A stretch of DNA of 37,197 nucleotides from Roseburia hominis (GCA_021771815.1 JAETOE010000034.1:1-37197), one strand, 5' to 3'; counted from the first letter of the stretch, positions 7,592 to 18,483 are shown. The notes: a model not told the origin generated them from the sequence alone. Program-made: numbers and translations.

Positions 7592-9058
7592 ATGGAAAAT
7601 TCCAAGTTGAATCATACAGAGAATCAGAATACAGATACGAAGAATACAACGGTTTCAGATACAGCAGTTTCAAACGCGGCGGATAAGGCGGCGAAGCAGT
7701 CCGTGGTGGAGAAGAAGCGGGCGAGAAGACAGTCCGGTCAGCAGGACGGCGCAGCGGCGGCGCTTGCTTTTGTGAAGGAGCATGTACGCTACTTTGCAGC
7801 GGGAGCGCTTCTGATCGTGCTGGTTCTGGTGCTTGCGCTCTGCGCAAAGCCGGGAACGGGCGGCGGAATCGGACAGGCAGTGGGAAGCACCGAGGAGGCA
7901 GAGGCTGTAGAGGAAGCTTATCAGGTAGATGCATATGAGGATGTGAACGCGCTGATTTCACAGTACTATACGGCATATGCTTCCGGGGATCTCGCGACGC
8001 TTACCTCGATCGCGACTCCGGTTTCTGCGAATGAGCAGAGTTATATTACCCTGTTCGGGCAGTATGTGGACGAATACCAGAACATCAAGTGCTACACGAA
8101 GAGCGGACTCGACGCCAATTCCTATCTGGTGTCCGTATCGATGGAGATTAAGTTCACGGGAGTGGACACAACGGCGCCTGGACTTGATTTCTTCTACATA
8201 AGGACGAATGATCAGGGAGCGCTTTACATCGACAATCTGTATAGCCAGTACAATCTGGCGAATCAGGAGAATGCACTCGATACCAGTGTGCAGAGCCTGA
8301 TTTATGAGTTTGAAAATGATACGGATGTCATGGAACTTCAGAGTGAGATACAGGAACGTTATGATGTGGCGCTTGCTACGGATGCGAATCTTGCATTGAT
8401 GATACAGACGACGATTCCGGGCGCGATCAAAGACTGGGTAGCTCAGATCAAAGAACAGAATGAACAGGTTCAGACGGAGAATACGGAGCAGATCGCGGGA
8501 ACCGGAGAGGCGGTGGACGGCGAGGTAAACGACGACACCACATATGTCGAAGATACGGAGACGACGCCGGATGACAGTGAGACGGCACAGACAGAGCAGC
8601 TTGCAACGACGGATCGCGTGAATGTCCGTGCGGGAGCGGATACTTCTTCCGAGAAGCTTGGAACGGTCGAGAAAGGCACTGTCGTGACACGTACCGGAGT
8701 GGAAGGTGATTGGAGCAAGATCGATTACAACGGTACGACAGGCTATATTAAGAATGAGTACCTGACCTATGACGTTGCGGGAACTGCTTCGGATACGGGA
8801 GCGGACGATGCTTCGGATGCGGGAGATAACGCTGCTGCGAATGCGGATAACGGAGATGCAGCGGCTCTTTCAGAGGGAACCGTCGTCACGCTTAAGGATT
8901 CCGTGAATGTCCGTTCCGGAATGGGAGAGGATGCAGAACGTATCGGAACCGCATACTCAGGCGAGAAGGTAACGGTAGTCATGAGTTATGCAGAGGGTTG
9001 GACGAAAGTAAAATGGAACGGTGAGACCGGTTACATTAAAACATCATTATTACAGTAG
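7592..9058 (+). CDS. Membrane-anchored protein with two C-terminal SH3b domains
   Basis: The 488-residue protein has a hydrophilic cytoplasmic N-terminus (1-66, Lys/Arg-rich near KKRARRQ) and one membrane helix at about 67-85 (FAAGALLIVLVLVLALCA). An extracellular region follows. Residues about 105-240, beginning VNALISQYYTAYASGDL, look like an NTF2-like fold; this is inference from the pattern. An acidic Thr/Glu-rich linker comes next. Two bacterial SH3 domains end the protein, the first around TTDRVNVRAGADTSSEKLG and the second around DSVNVRSGMGEDAERIG, each closing with a G-Y-I-K motif. SH3b domains generally bind cell-wall peptides. There is no catalytic domain. The start at 7592 has GGTGG about eight bases upstream; longer forms would run back toward the tRNA. 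I see no clear promoter in 7421-7591. Confidence 0.8.
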   Translation: MENSKLNHTENQNTDTKNTTVSDTAVSNAADKAAKQSVVEKKRARRQSGQQDGAAAALAFVKEHVRYFAAGALLIVLVLVLALCAKPGTGGGIGQAVGSTEEAEAVEEAYQVDAYEDVNALISQYYTAYASGDLATLTSIATPVSANEQSYITLFGQYVDEYQNIKCYTKSGLDANSYLVSVSMEIKFTGVDTTAPGLDFFYIRTNDQGALYIDNLYSQYNLANQENALDTSVQSLIYEFENDTDVMELQSEIQERYDVALATDANLALMIQTTIPGAIKDWVAQIKEQNEQVQTENTEQIAGTGEAVDGEVNDDTTYVEDTETTPDDSETAQTEQLATTDRVNVRAGADTSSEKLGTVEKGTVVTRTGVEGDWSKIDYNGTTGYIKNEYLTYDVAGTASDTGADDASDAGDNAAANADNGDAAALSEGTVVTLKDSVNVRSGMGEDAERIGTAYSGEKVTVVMSYAEGWTKVKWNGETGYIKTSLLQ

Positions 9059-9082
9059 AAAAGCGGCGGTAAGACGCTTTAG

Positions 9083-9117
9083 AACGGAGACTTTTCGGAA
9101 GCGAAGTCTCCGTTTTT
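9083..9117 (+). terminator. Rho-independent terminator
   Basis: AACGGAGACTT (9083-9093) pairs perfectly with AAGTCTCCGTT (9104-9114) across a ten-base loop. The final two bases of the arm plus three more T residues form the tail. It separates the SH3b gene from the pseudouridine synthase. Confidence 0.88.
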
Positions 9118-9139
9118 CGCTAAATTCATGGAGGTTCGG

Positions 9140-11919
<2,780 letters not shown>

Positions 11920-11988
11920 CTTTTTCTGAAATGTTTGAAGTATAGAAGGCGCGGATAGGAATACGATTTTGGAAAGAGAGGATTTGAC

Positions 11989-12921
11989 ATGCCAATCAGG
12001 ATACAGAGTGATTTACCGGCAAAGGAAATACTGGAAAAGGAAAATATATTTGTTATGGATGAGAATCGCGCGTTGCATCAGGATATCCGTCCGGTCGAGA
12101 TTGGAATATTAAATCTGATGCCGCTGAAAGAGGAGACGGAACTGCAGCTTCTTCGTGCGTTGTCAAATACGCCGCTGCAGGTGGATGTGACGTTTGTCAC
12201 GGTATCGACTCATGAATCGAAGAATACGTCGATGAGCCACCTCAACAAGTTCTATGAGACGTTTAGCGACGTGAAGAGACGTTATTTTGACGGTCTGATC
12301 ATTACGGGCGCGCCTGTGGAGCAGATGGAATATGAAGAGGTGGATTACTGGCAGGAAATCTGTCAGGTCTTTGAGTGGACGAAGAGCCATGTGACTTCGA
12401 CGCTGCATCTGTGCTGGGGAGCGCAGGCGGGGCTTTACTACCACTACGGTCTGAAAAAGTATATGCTGCCGAAGAAGACGTTCGGCGTGTACGAGCATCA
12501 TGTGATGAACCGCAAGGTGCCGATCGTGCGCGGGTTTGACGATTATTTCATGGCGCCGCACTCGAGACATACCGAGGTGCGCGCGGAGGACATCCGTGCG
12601 GTGAAGGAGCTTACGATCCTTGCCGAATCCGAGGAAGCGGGCGTATTTCTCGCGATCGCGGACGAGGGAAGACGGATTTTCGTTATGGGACACCCGGAGT
12701 ATGACCGCTATACGCTTGACAAGGAATATAAGCGGGACAAGGATAAGGGACTGCCGATCGAGCTTCCGGTGAATTATTACCCGAAGGATGACGATACGGC
12801 AAAGCCGAGGCTGCAGTGGCGTTCCCACTGCAACATCATGTACAGCAACTGGCTGAACTATTATGTGTACCAGCAGACGCCGTTTGAATTTATTGATACG
12901 GCGGAAATTGTGGGGAAATAG
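11989..12921 (+). CDS. metA: Homoserine O-acyltransferase, predicted acetyl-CoA specific
   Basis: This enzyme acylates homoserine in methionine synthesis. The 310-residue protein belongs to the MetA (HTS) family, with catalytic cysteine C142 in HLCWGAQAG and H235 and E237 in GHPEYD. In this family, residue 111 sets the acyl donor: glycine favours succinyl-CoA, as in E. coli, and glutamate favours acetyl-CoA, as in Bacillus cereus. Here residue 111 is glutamate (GAPVEQME), so homoserine O-acetyltransferase activity is predicted even though automatic annotation may say succinyltransferase. The start has an AGAGAGGA stretch about eight bases upstream. The 69 bases before the gene are too short for a SAM riboswitch and show none. 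It is a stand-alone gene, with no other methionine genes nearby. Confidence 0.95.
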   Translation: MPIRIQSDLPAKEILEKENIFVMDENRALHQDIRPVEIGILNLMPLKEETELQLLRALSNTPLQVDVTFVTVSTHESKNTSMSHLNKFYETFSDVKRRYFDGLIITGAPVEQMEYEEVDYWQEICQVFEWTKSHVTSTLHLCWGAQAGLYYHYGLKKYMLPKKTFGVYEHHVMNRKVPIVRGFDDYFMAPHSRHTEVRAEDIRAVKELTILAESEEAGVFLAIADEGRRIFVMGHPEYDRYTLDKEYKRDKDKGLPIELPVNYYPKDDDTAKPRLQWRSHCNIMYSNWLNYYVYQQTPFEFIDTAEIVGK

Positions 12922-12950
12922 CGGTTTTCGTGGATTTCCTGTAAGCACAT

Positions 12951-13045
12951 ATTTTCATGTAATTTCACGTGTTTTTCACCCAAAACATCAAATGTTACAA
13001 TAATATTGTTCGTCAACAGGAGTTAGAAAAGCTATAAAATATAAT
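12951..13045 (+). promoter_or_regulatory. Control region upstream of the two-component operon
   Basis: Three phased copies of a TTTCA core occur at 12953, 12963 and 12974 (ATTTTCATGT, AATTTCACGT, GTTTTTCACC), about one helical turn apart. A small dyad, ACAAT-AAT-ATTGT, lies at 12997-13009. TATAAT at 13040-13045 is a plausible -10, but no good -35 stands 17 bases upstream. This fits an activator-dependent or autoregulated promoter. The repeats do not match those before the GH3 gene. Confidence 0.4.
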
Positions 13046-13065
13046 TTAAGGGGAAAGAAGGGAGT

Positions 13066-13785
13066 ATGTACACGTTTGCAGTATGTGACGATGAACCGGC
13101 AATGGCCTGTTTAGTCGCGGACAAGATTCATGCGTATTACAAAGAAAAGCATGTGCAGATTTCAGTAAACTGCTTCAGCAATCCAAAGAATTTGCAGTCT
13201 AGCCTGCTTAAGAAAAACTGCTATGATGTACTGCTTATGGATATTGATATGCCGGGGATTGATGGCATTGAGCTTTGCAGGAACTTCCGCCAGAATGGTG
13301 GAGATTCTCTTATTGTGTTCATATCAAATAAAGAAGAGCTGGTCTTTCAAACCTTTGATGTACAGCCATTTCGTTTTGTGCGAAAGCGCAGACTGAATGA
13401 AGAGCTGGAAAATTTGTGCAGGGCGCTTACTTCAGAATTGGAAAAGAGAATGGATGTAAGGCTCCGGTTTGACAATGAAGTGGACGGAAGTGTTTTGTCT
13501 CTTTCAATTAATAAGCTTATTTATATCGAAGCCAGAGGCAAATTCTGTATGTTAAAAACAACAGAGGGAGAGGATGAGATTCGCATACAGTTCCAGGAAC
13601 TGCAGGATAAACTTGCGCAGTTTTCCTTTATGCAGCCCCACAGAAGTTATTTGGTAAATCCGAGATTTATTTATCGGATCGGGAAGGATGAGATTTTGCT
13701 TGATGGAGGTGAGCAGCTGCCAATCAGCAGAAGAAGGCGGGAAAAGATTAAAGAAGCGTATTTTCGATGGAGTAGGGCGGAATGA
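13066..13785 (+). CDS. LytTR-family response regulator
   Basis: The 239-residue protein has an N-terminal receiver domain (1-120) with the phospho-acceptor D59 in DVLLMDIDMPGIDG and the acidic pair D8/D9 in AVCDDEP. A C-terminal LytTR DNA-binding domain (about 135-235) includes INKLIYIEARGKF and the recognition-region segment MQPHRSYLVNPRFI. LytTR regulators, such as AgrA, ComE and BlpR, bind pairs of short direct repeats spaced about two helical turns apart. Its stop overlaps the start of the kinase gene as ATGA, so the two are coupled. The direct repeats at 15110-15147, upstream of the GH3 gene, are its most likely target. Base composition is clearly AT-richer than the neighbouring metA and ligA. 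Confidence 0.93.
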   Translation: MYTFAVCDDEPAMACLVADKIHAYYKEKHVQISVNCFSNPKNLQSSLLKKNCYDVLLMDIDMPGIDGIELCRNFRQNGGDSLIVFISNKEELVFQTFDVQPFRFVRKRRLNEELENLCRALTSELEKRMDVRLRFDNEVDGSVLSLSINKLIYIEARGKFCMLKTTEGEDEIRIQFQELQDKLAQFSFMQPHRSYLVNPRFIYRIGKDEILLDGGEQLPISRRRREKIKEAYFRWSRAE

Positions 13786-15095
13786 TATACGAACAGGTGT
13801 TAAGTTTAATTAACGATTTTGATGGCGTGGTCGAGTGCGTCATTATGATGTATATGATGGCGAGAATCTTTAAGCATAAAGCTTCAATGGGGAAAATGAT
13901 TGCAATTGCAGCAGGTGTATCTGTTGGATTTCTCGTGCTGAACACCTTTACAATTCTTGCAAATGAGCAGTTTGGTCTGCTCTCCTACAGTGTGAGATTT
14001 GTGCTTTACTTAATCTTTATAGTGCTTGCGGGCTTTATTTTTGCCGTTTTGGCATTGAAGGGAAACTGGAGGCAGTTTTTGATTACGCTGCTGTTTTACA
14101 AAACAAGTGTGCTTTTTGCCTCCTTCCTTTACAAAATGTCAGAAAGCGTGTGGGGTTCCTGGATTACGATAACCTGGCTAAATCATTTGATTAGAGACTT
14201 GCTTGGAATTCTGATTATATTTCTGGTGGCAGAACTTTGCCAAAAATTTTCCCGGCCGATCAGCACAAAGATTTCGGAGGGATACTGGCTGATTGCCGGC
14301 ATGATGCCAGTTTGTCTTACCGCAATTTGGATAATCTTGGGGAATTCGATTCAAGATTCCAAAATCAAGATGCCATTATTCAATCTGCTTATGCTTCTGG
14401 TTACTTTCCTGGGGTATGCATTGTTTTCCCGACTTGCGGTAGAGATGGAAAAGCAGATGGAGTTAAACCTGAACAATCAGAGTCTCGATTTTCAGATGCA
14501 CCAGATGAATGATGCGGAAAAAATGTTAAAGCAGGCAAAACAGACCAGACATGAACTTAAGAATAATTACTTCTATATAGAAACATTGATTGAGCAGGAA
14601 AAGTACGATGAGGTGCATCAGTTTCTGGATGAAGTCGTATGGCCGGAGCTGGACCGATATGAAACAGTAACGACTGGAAACAAACTTGTGGATATGATTT
14701 TGTCCTATAAGGTAGCGGAAGCAAGGCACAAGGATATTCCAATCGTTTTGGATGTTCTTCTTTCAGAAGAAATCAAGATGCAAAAGCAGCTTCTCTGCAG
14801 TCTTGTGTCAAATCTTCTGGATAATGCCATTGAAGCATCGATTAAGGTAAAAGAGCCTGACATTTTTTTCAGTATGCATGAGGTAAAGGGATACTTAGCC
14901 ATTGAAGTTCGAAATAAAATCGATGAATCTGTGCTTAAGAAAAATCCAAACCTTCACACAACGAAAACAGATAAAATAGCACATGGAATCGGAATGCAGG
15001 TTATTCGACAAATCACAGACTATTATGATGGAAACATTGAAATCGTGGAACAGAACGGTAACTTTATTGTATATATATTTTTGCCGGTTATGTAA
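13782..15095 (+). CDS. GHKL sensor histidine kinase, AgrC-like
   Basis: The 437-residue membrane kinase pairs with the LytTR regulator. The N-terminal half (about 1-215) contains several hydrophobic helices, roughly six. A linker helix follows, then the histidine box TRHELKNNYFYI with H257. The GHKL ATPase domain has the N-box LVSNLLDNAIEAS and the G-box HGIGMQVIRQI, ending with a short hydrophobic strand. This is the architecture of peptide-sensing kinases such as AgrC, but no AgrB protease or propeptide gene is adjacent, so the signal is unknown. Because the next gene encodes a surface glycosidase, a carbohydrate or cell-wall signal is possible; that is inference. There is no recognisable extracellular sensor domain. 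Confidence 0.9.
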   Translation: MIYEQVLSLINDFDGVVECVIMMYMMARIFKHKASMGKMIAIAAGVSVGFLVLNTFTILANEQFGLLSYSVRFVLYLIFIVLAGFIFAVLALKGNWRQFLITLLFYKTSVLFASFLYKMSESVWGSWITITWLNHLIRDLLGILIIFLVAELCQKFSRPISTKISEGYWLIAGMMPVCLTAIWIILGNSIQDSKIKMPLFNLLMLLVTFLGYALFSRLAVEMEKQMELNLNNQSLDFQMHQMNDAEKMLKQAKQTRHELKNNYFYIETLIEQEKYDEVHQFLDEVVWPELDRYETVTTGNKLVDMILSYKVAEARHKDIPIVLDVLLSEEIKMQKQLLCSLVSNLLDNAIEASIKVKEPDIFFSMHEVKGYLAIEVRNKIDESVLKKNPNLHTTKTDKIAHGIGMQVIRQITDYYDGNIEIVEQNGNFIVYIFLPVM

Positions 15096-15109
15096 TTGAG
15101 CAAAGTGAT

Positions 15110-15147
15110 GAACCATTCATACCAAATACGAACCATTCATACCAAAT
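15110..15147 (+). repeat. Two perfect 18-base direct repeats, candidate LytTR operator
   Basis: GAACCATTCATACCAAAT occurs at 15110-15127 and again, identical, at 15130-15147, giving a period of 20 bases. The core ACCATTCAT resembles sites bound by LytTR activators such as BlpR. The downstream copy ends 30 bases before a TATAAT -10, where an activator could contact RNA polymerase. Binding by the adjacent regulator is inference. Confidence 0.75.
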
Positions 15148-15164
15148 TTAACAAAACAGGACAC

Positions 15165-15208
15165 ACCTCCTTTAATATATAATTCGTAATCTATATATAA
15201 AAGGAGGT
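15165..15208 (+). promoter_or_regulatory. Inverted repeat containing the GH3 -10 and Shine-Dalgarno; possible terminator
   Basis: Bases 15165-15181 (ACCTCCTTTAATATATA) are complementary to 15192-15208 (TATATATAAAAGGAGGT) at 16 of 17 positions, around a ten-base loop. The right arm contains the GH3 ribosome site AGGAGG (15202-15207) and is followed by six T residues. TATAAT, a -10 candidate, occupies 15178-15183 inside the left arm, with no consensus -35 at the right distance. A transcript entering from the kinase gene would form this hairpin and be terminated or have its RBS hidden. A transcript starting near 15190 would lack the left arm and be translated freely. Confidence 0.65.
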
Positions 15209-15214
15209 TTTTTA

Positions 15215-18211
15215 ATGAAAAAGGAAAGACGTTGGTTGCTTCCTGCCATCATCGCTGCAGTGATTATGATTGCATTAATTGTAATCGTAGCTAAGGTTTA
15301 CAACTTGATGTTTGGCGGCGGAGTACAGGTATCCATGGAGGATGTTTACAGCAATGTATATGCTTGTATGCCTCAAATTGTAGTAATTGTAGTTGCAATT
15401 GTTGCAGCTCTCGTAGCAAGTATTGCTGTAAGAAAGAAGGATGTTGCAAAACGTTCTATGATTCGTTGGAATGCATTTTTTGCGGCAGTACTTGTAATCG
15501 CAGTTGCAATTAACTTTGTATGTCTTGGAACGGAAAGAACACTTCTGGATCAGGCCCTTGCAGAGGTAAAAGTAGTAAGTGCAGACACGGCAAAGGAATC
15601 AAAAGAGGTTTCTGAGCAGATTGCTAATGAAGGTATCGTTCTTGTAAAGAATGAGAACAATGCATTACCACTTTCGGATACAAAGAAAATTAACGTATTT
15701 GGATGGGGAAGCACACAGCCGATTTACGGTGGATCTGGTTCCGGTGATGTAAATGAAGAAAATGCGGTTACATTACTTCAGGGACTTGAAGATGCCGGAT
15801 TTGAAACAAATGAAAATCTTACAAAATTTTATACAGACTATCGCGCAGACAGACCGGTTGTAGGTATGATGGATGTTGATTGGACAATCGTTCAGCCAAC
15901 AATCGCTGATTATGATGCAGCAGGAATTTTTGATGATGCAAAAGCATTCTCAGACACTGCTCTTATCGTTCTTACGCGTGCCGGTGGAGAAGGTATGGAC
16001 CTCCCGGATGTTTACAATAGTGATTGTACCTACAATAAAACGCAGATGGGCGGGGATGTAGTTTACTCAACACAGGAAGATGATTTAGATTCTTCAAAGA
16101 GTTATTTGGAGCTTAGCAATCGTGAGGAAGCAATGGTTGAGCGGGTATGTTCTGAGTTCGCAAACGTAGTGGTAATTATTAACTCATCAAACCCAATGGA
16201 ACTTGGTTTCATCGACGAGTATGACAACATCAACGGATGTCTTATTGTAGCAGGAACAGGACAGTATGGTTTCACATCTCTTGGGAAAATTCTTTCTGGT
16301 GAAGTAAATCCATCTGGACGTACAGTTGATACATATGTATATGATTTAAAAAATACACCAACAAGCAACAACTATGGTGAGTTCACTTACGCAAATTCAG
16401 ACGAGATTGCAAAGGGAACGGGAGTAGTTAAATTTGTAAATTATGTAGAGAATATTTACGTAGGATACAAATTCTATGAAACAGCTGCAGCGGAAGGCTT
16501 TATCAAATATGAAGATTATGTGCAGTTTCCTTTTGGTTATGGTTTAAGTTACACAAGCTTTGAACGTGAAATCGCAAATGTTGAGAACGACGGAACAAGC
16601 GTAACCATGACAATCAATGTAACAAATACCGGTAGCGTAGCTGGTAAAGATGTAGAAGAAATCTATTTCAACCCACCATACACAAATGGTGGAATTGAGA
16701 AGGCAAGCGCTAATCTTCTTGATTTTGTAAAAACTGATATAATTGAGCCAGGTGCGAGCGAGACAGTAACTGTAACATTTGACTTAGAGGACATGGCTTC
16801 TTATGACGTAGATGGACATGGATGCTATGTTTTAGAAAAGGGAGATTACATAGTATCATTAAATTCTGATTCACATACGATCATTGATTCAGAGGTAATC
16901 AACGTAGCAAATGATGTAATTTATGATGATGCTCATGACGGAAAACGTTCAAGCGACGAAGTTGCAGCCGTAAATCAGTTTGAAAACGTTGCAGGACATG
17001 TAACATACTTAAGTCGTAAAGATAGCTTTGCAAACTATGAAGAAGCAACATCTGCTCCGGAGGCTGGCTACAAAATGACAGCTGAAGAGATGGCAGTATA
17101 TCAGTGTAAAGCTACATATAATGCAGCGGATTATGACGATCCGGACGCAGCAATGCCAACAACAGGCGCAAACAATGGCGTGAAATTAAGCGATGTGAAA
17201 GGTCTGGATTATGACGACCCTAAGTGGGACGAGTTACTTGACAATATCACTGTTGATGAAATGGTTGATATGGCAACAAATGGTGGATTTAAATCTACAG
17301 CAATGGCATCTATCGATGCCCCGCAGTCCGTCGATTCTGATGGACCTGCAAGTATCAAGAGTATGTTTAATAATAACTCCGGTACAGCATTTAACTGTGG
17401 CGTAATGATTGCTTCAACATGGAACAAAGATCTCGCATATGCGAGAGGCACTCAGATGGGCAAAGAAGGAAGCGAGCTTGGAATTACAGGCTGGTATGGA
17501 CCAGCTATGGATACACACCGCAGCGCTTTCTCCGGAAGAAACTTTGAGTACTATTCAGAAGACGGAACTCTTTCCGGAATTATCGGCGGATTAGAGGTTA
17601 AGGGTGCAACAGATCAGGGTATGATGGTATACCTTAAGCATTTTGCATTAAATGATCAGGAGACAAACCGTACAGCAGGTGTTTGCACATGGACAACAGA
17701 GCAGGCACTTCGTGAGATTTATCTTAAAGCATTCGAGTCTGCATTCAAAGATGGCAAGTCAACAGCGGTTATGACAGCATTCAATAGCATTGGTGCAGAA
17801 TGGGCGGGCAGCTGTGATGCACTTCTTAACAAAGTGCTCCGCGACGAGTGGGGCTTCCATGGTGCAGTAAATACAGATGCAATGGATCCGCTTGCAACAT
17901 TCTACATGGATCTTAACCGTGGTATCCGTTCAGGTCTTACAAAGGGATTAAGCTTTGCTGCTGACCCGACATTAATTAGCGACACAGAAAGTGCCGGAAC
18001 AATTATTGCTCTTCGTGAAGCAGCACATGAAAATCTTTATGCACAGGTAAACTCAAATGCTATTGAATTGACTGAGACAGGGCTCGCACGTTGGGTCGTA
18101 ATGTTTATCGTAGGAGATGTAATTCTTCTCCTTGTACTTGCAGCAGCAGTATTCCTTAATATGAGAAAATACAATAAAGAAAAAGTTGTAATTGTTAAAG
18201 TAGAAGAGTAA
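15215..18211 (+). CDS. Membrane-anchored GH3 glycosidase with reversed domain order
   Basis: This large (998-residue) GH3-family glycoside hydrolase probably removes beta-linked sugars outside the cell. Three N-terminal helices (about 8-30, 52-70, 86-106) and one C-terminal helix (about 963-985), with basic inside loops, place the body of the protein outside, tethered at both ends. The order is unusual. The alpha/beta sandwich domain comes first (from about 130, EGIVLVKNENNALPL, through a GGEGMDLPD segment to FGYGLSYTSF near 445), then a fibronectin-III-like domain (about 450-560). The TIM-barrel domain is last (about 675-950), with GRNFEYYSED, KHFALNDQETNR and the nucleophile D888 in AVNTDAMDP. 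In standard GH3 enzymes the barrel comes first. Exact substrate is not predictable. The RBS AGGAGG lies seven bases before the ATG. AT-rich codons differ from the flanking genes. Confidence 0.9.
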   Translation: MKKERRWLLPAIIAAVIMIALIVIVAKVYNLMFGGGVQVSMEDVYSNVYACMPQIVVIVVAIVAALVASIAVRKKDVAKRSMIRWNAFFAAVLVIAVAINFVCLGTERTLLDQALAEVKVVSADTAKESKEVSEQIANEGIVLVKNENNALPLSDTKKINVFGWGSTQPIYGGSGSGDVNEENAVTLLQGLEDAGFETNENLTKFYTDYRADRPVVGMMDVDWTIVQPTIADYDAAGIFDDAKAFSDTALIVLTRAGGEGMDLPDVYNSDCTYNKTQMGGDVVYSTQEDDLDSSKSYLELSNREEAMVERVCSEFANVVVIINSSNPMELGFIDEYDNINGCLIVAGTGQYGFTSLGKILSGEVNPSGRTVDTYVYDLKNTPTSNNYGEFTYANSDEIAKGTGVVKFVNYVENIYVGYKFYETAAAEGFIKYEDYVQFPFGYGLSYTSFEREIANVENDGTSVTMTINVTNTGSVAGKDVEEIYFNPPYTNGGIEKASANLLDFVKTDIIEPGASETVTVTFDLEDMASYDVDGHGCYVLEKGDYIVSLNSDSHTIIDSEVINVANDVIYDDAHDGKRSSDEVAAVNQFENVAGHVTYLSRKDSFANYEEATSAPEAGYKMTAEEMAVYQCKATYNAADYDDPDAAMPTTGANNGVKLSDVKGLDYDDPKWDELLDNITVDEMVDMATNGGFKSTAMASIDAPQSVDSDGPASIKSMFNNNSGTAFNCGVMIASTWNKDLAYARGTQMGKEGSELGITGWYGPAMDTHRSAFSGRNFEYYSEDGTLSGIIGGLEVKGATDQGMMVYLKHFALNDQETNRTAGVCTWTTEQALREIYLKAFESAFKDGKSTAVMTAFNSIGAEWAGSCDALLNKVLRDEWGFHGAVNTDAMDPLATFYMDLNRGIRSGLTKGLSFAADPTLISDTESAGTIIALREAAHENLYAQVNSNAIELTETGLARWVVMFIVGDVILLLVLAAAVFLNMRKYNKEKVVIVKVEE

Positions 18212-18260
18212 TCCATGAATTGACAATACCCAAATAGGTTGTGAAATCAGTTCCCTAATG

Positions 18261-18309
18261 AAAAAGAGTATCTTTGATGCACGTTAGTGCGTCAAGGGTA
18301 CTCTTTTTG
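18261..18309 (+). terminator. Rho-independent terminator after GH3
   Basis: Left arm 18261-18282 pairs with right arm 18287-18308 across a four-base loop GTTA. The 22-bp stem is mostly Watson-Crick with a few wobble or mismatched positions, and it starts with AAAAAGAG and ends in CTCTTTTT, so it could work in both directions. It marks the right end of the AT-rich segment. Confidence 0.88.
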
Positions 18310-18483
18310 TAGTTAAGGATGTGTTATGTTGATTTATGGGTCTTTTTGTGATACTGTAAAAGTGTCATGTCAAGGCTCTTTTCAACAAATGAGAGGAGCG
18401 CAGGGAATATGGAAAAAGACCTGAATGATGGGAAGAAGTTGCGGGAAGAGGGCTGGAATAGAAGAAAAGAGAGGAGACGAAGG

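Noticed and set aside
11920-11988. Possible SAM riboswitch before metA
   Set aside because: Only 69 bases are available, with no terminator, no paired helices and no conserved S-box core.
12163-12948. Open frame on the minus strand over metA (261 codons)
   Set aside because: It is antisense to all MetA catalytic motifs and has no ribosome site.
12922-15214. Possible agr-type peptide quorum-sensing locus
   Set aside because: The kinase and regulator resemble AgrC/AgrA, but there is no AgrB-like membrane protease or short AgrD-like frame in the gaps.
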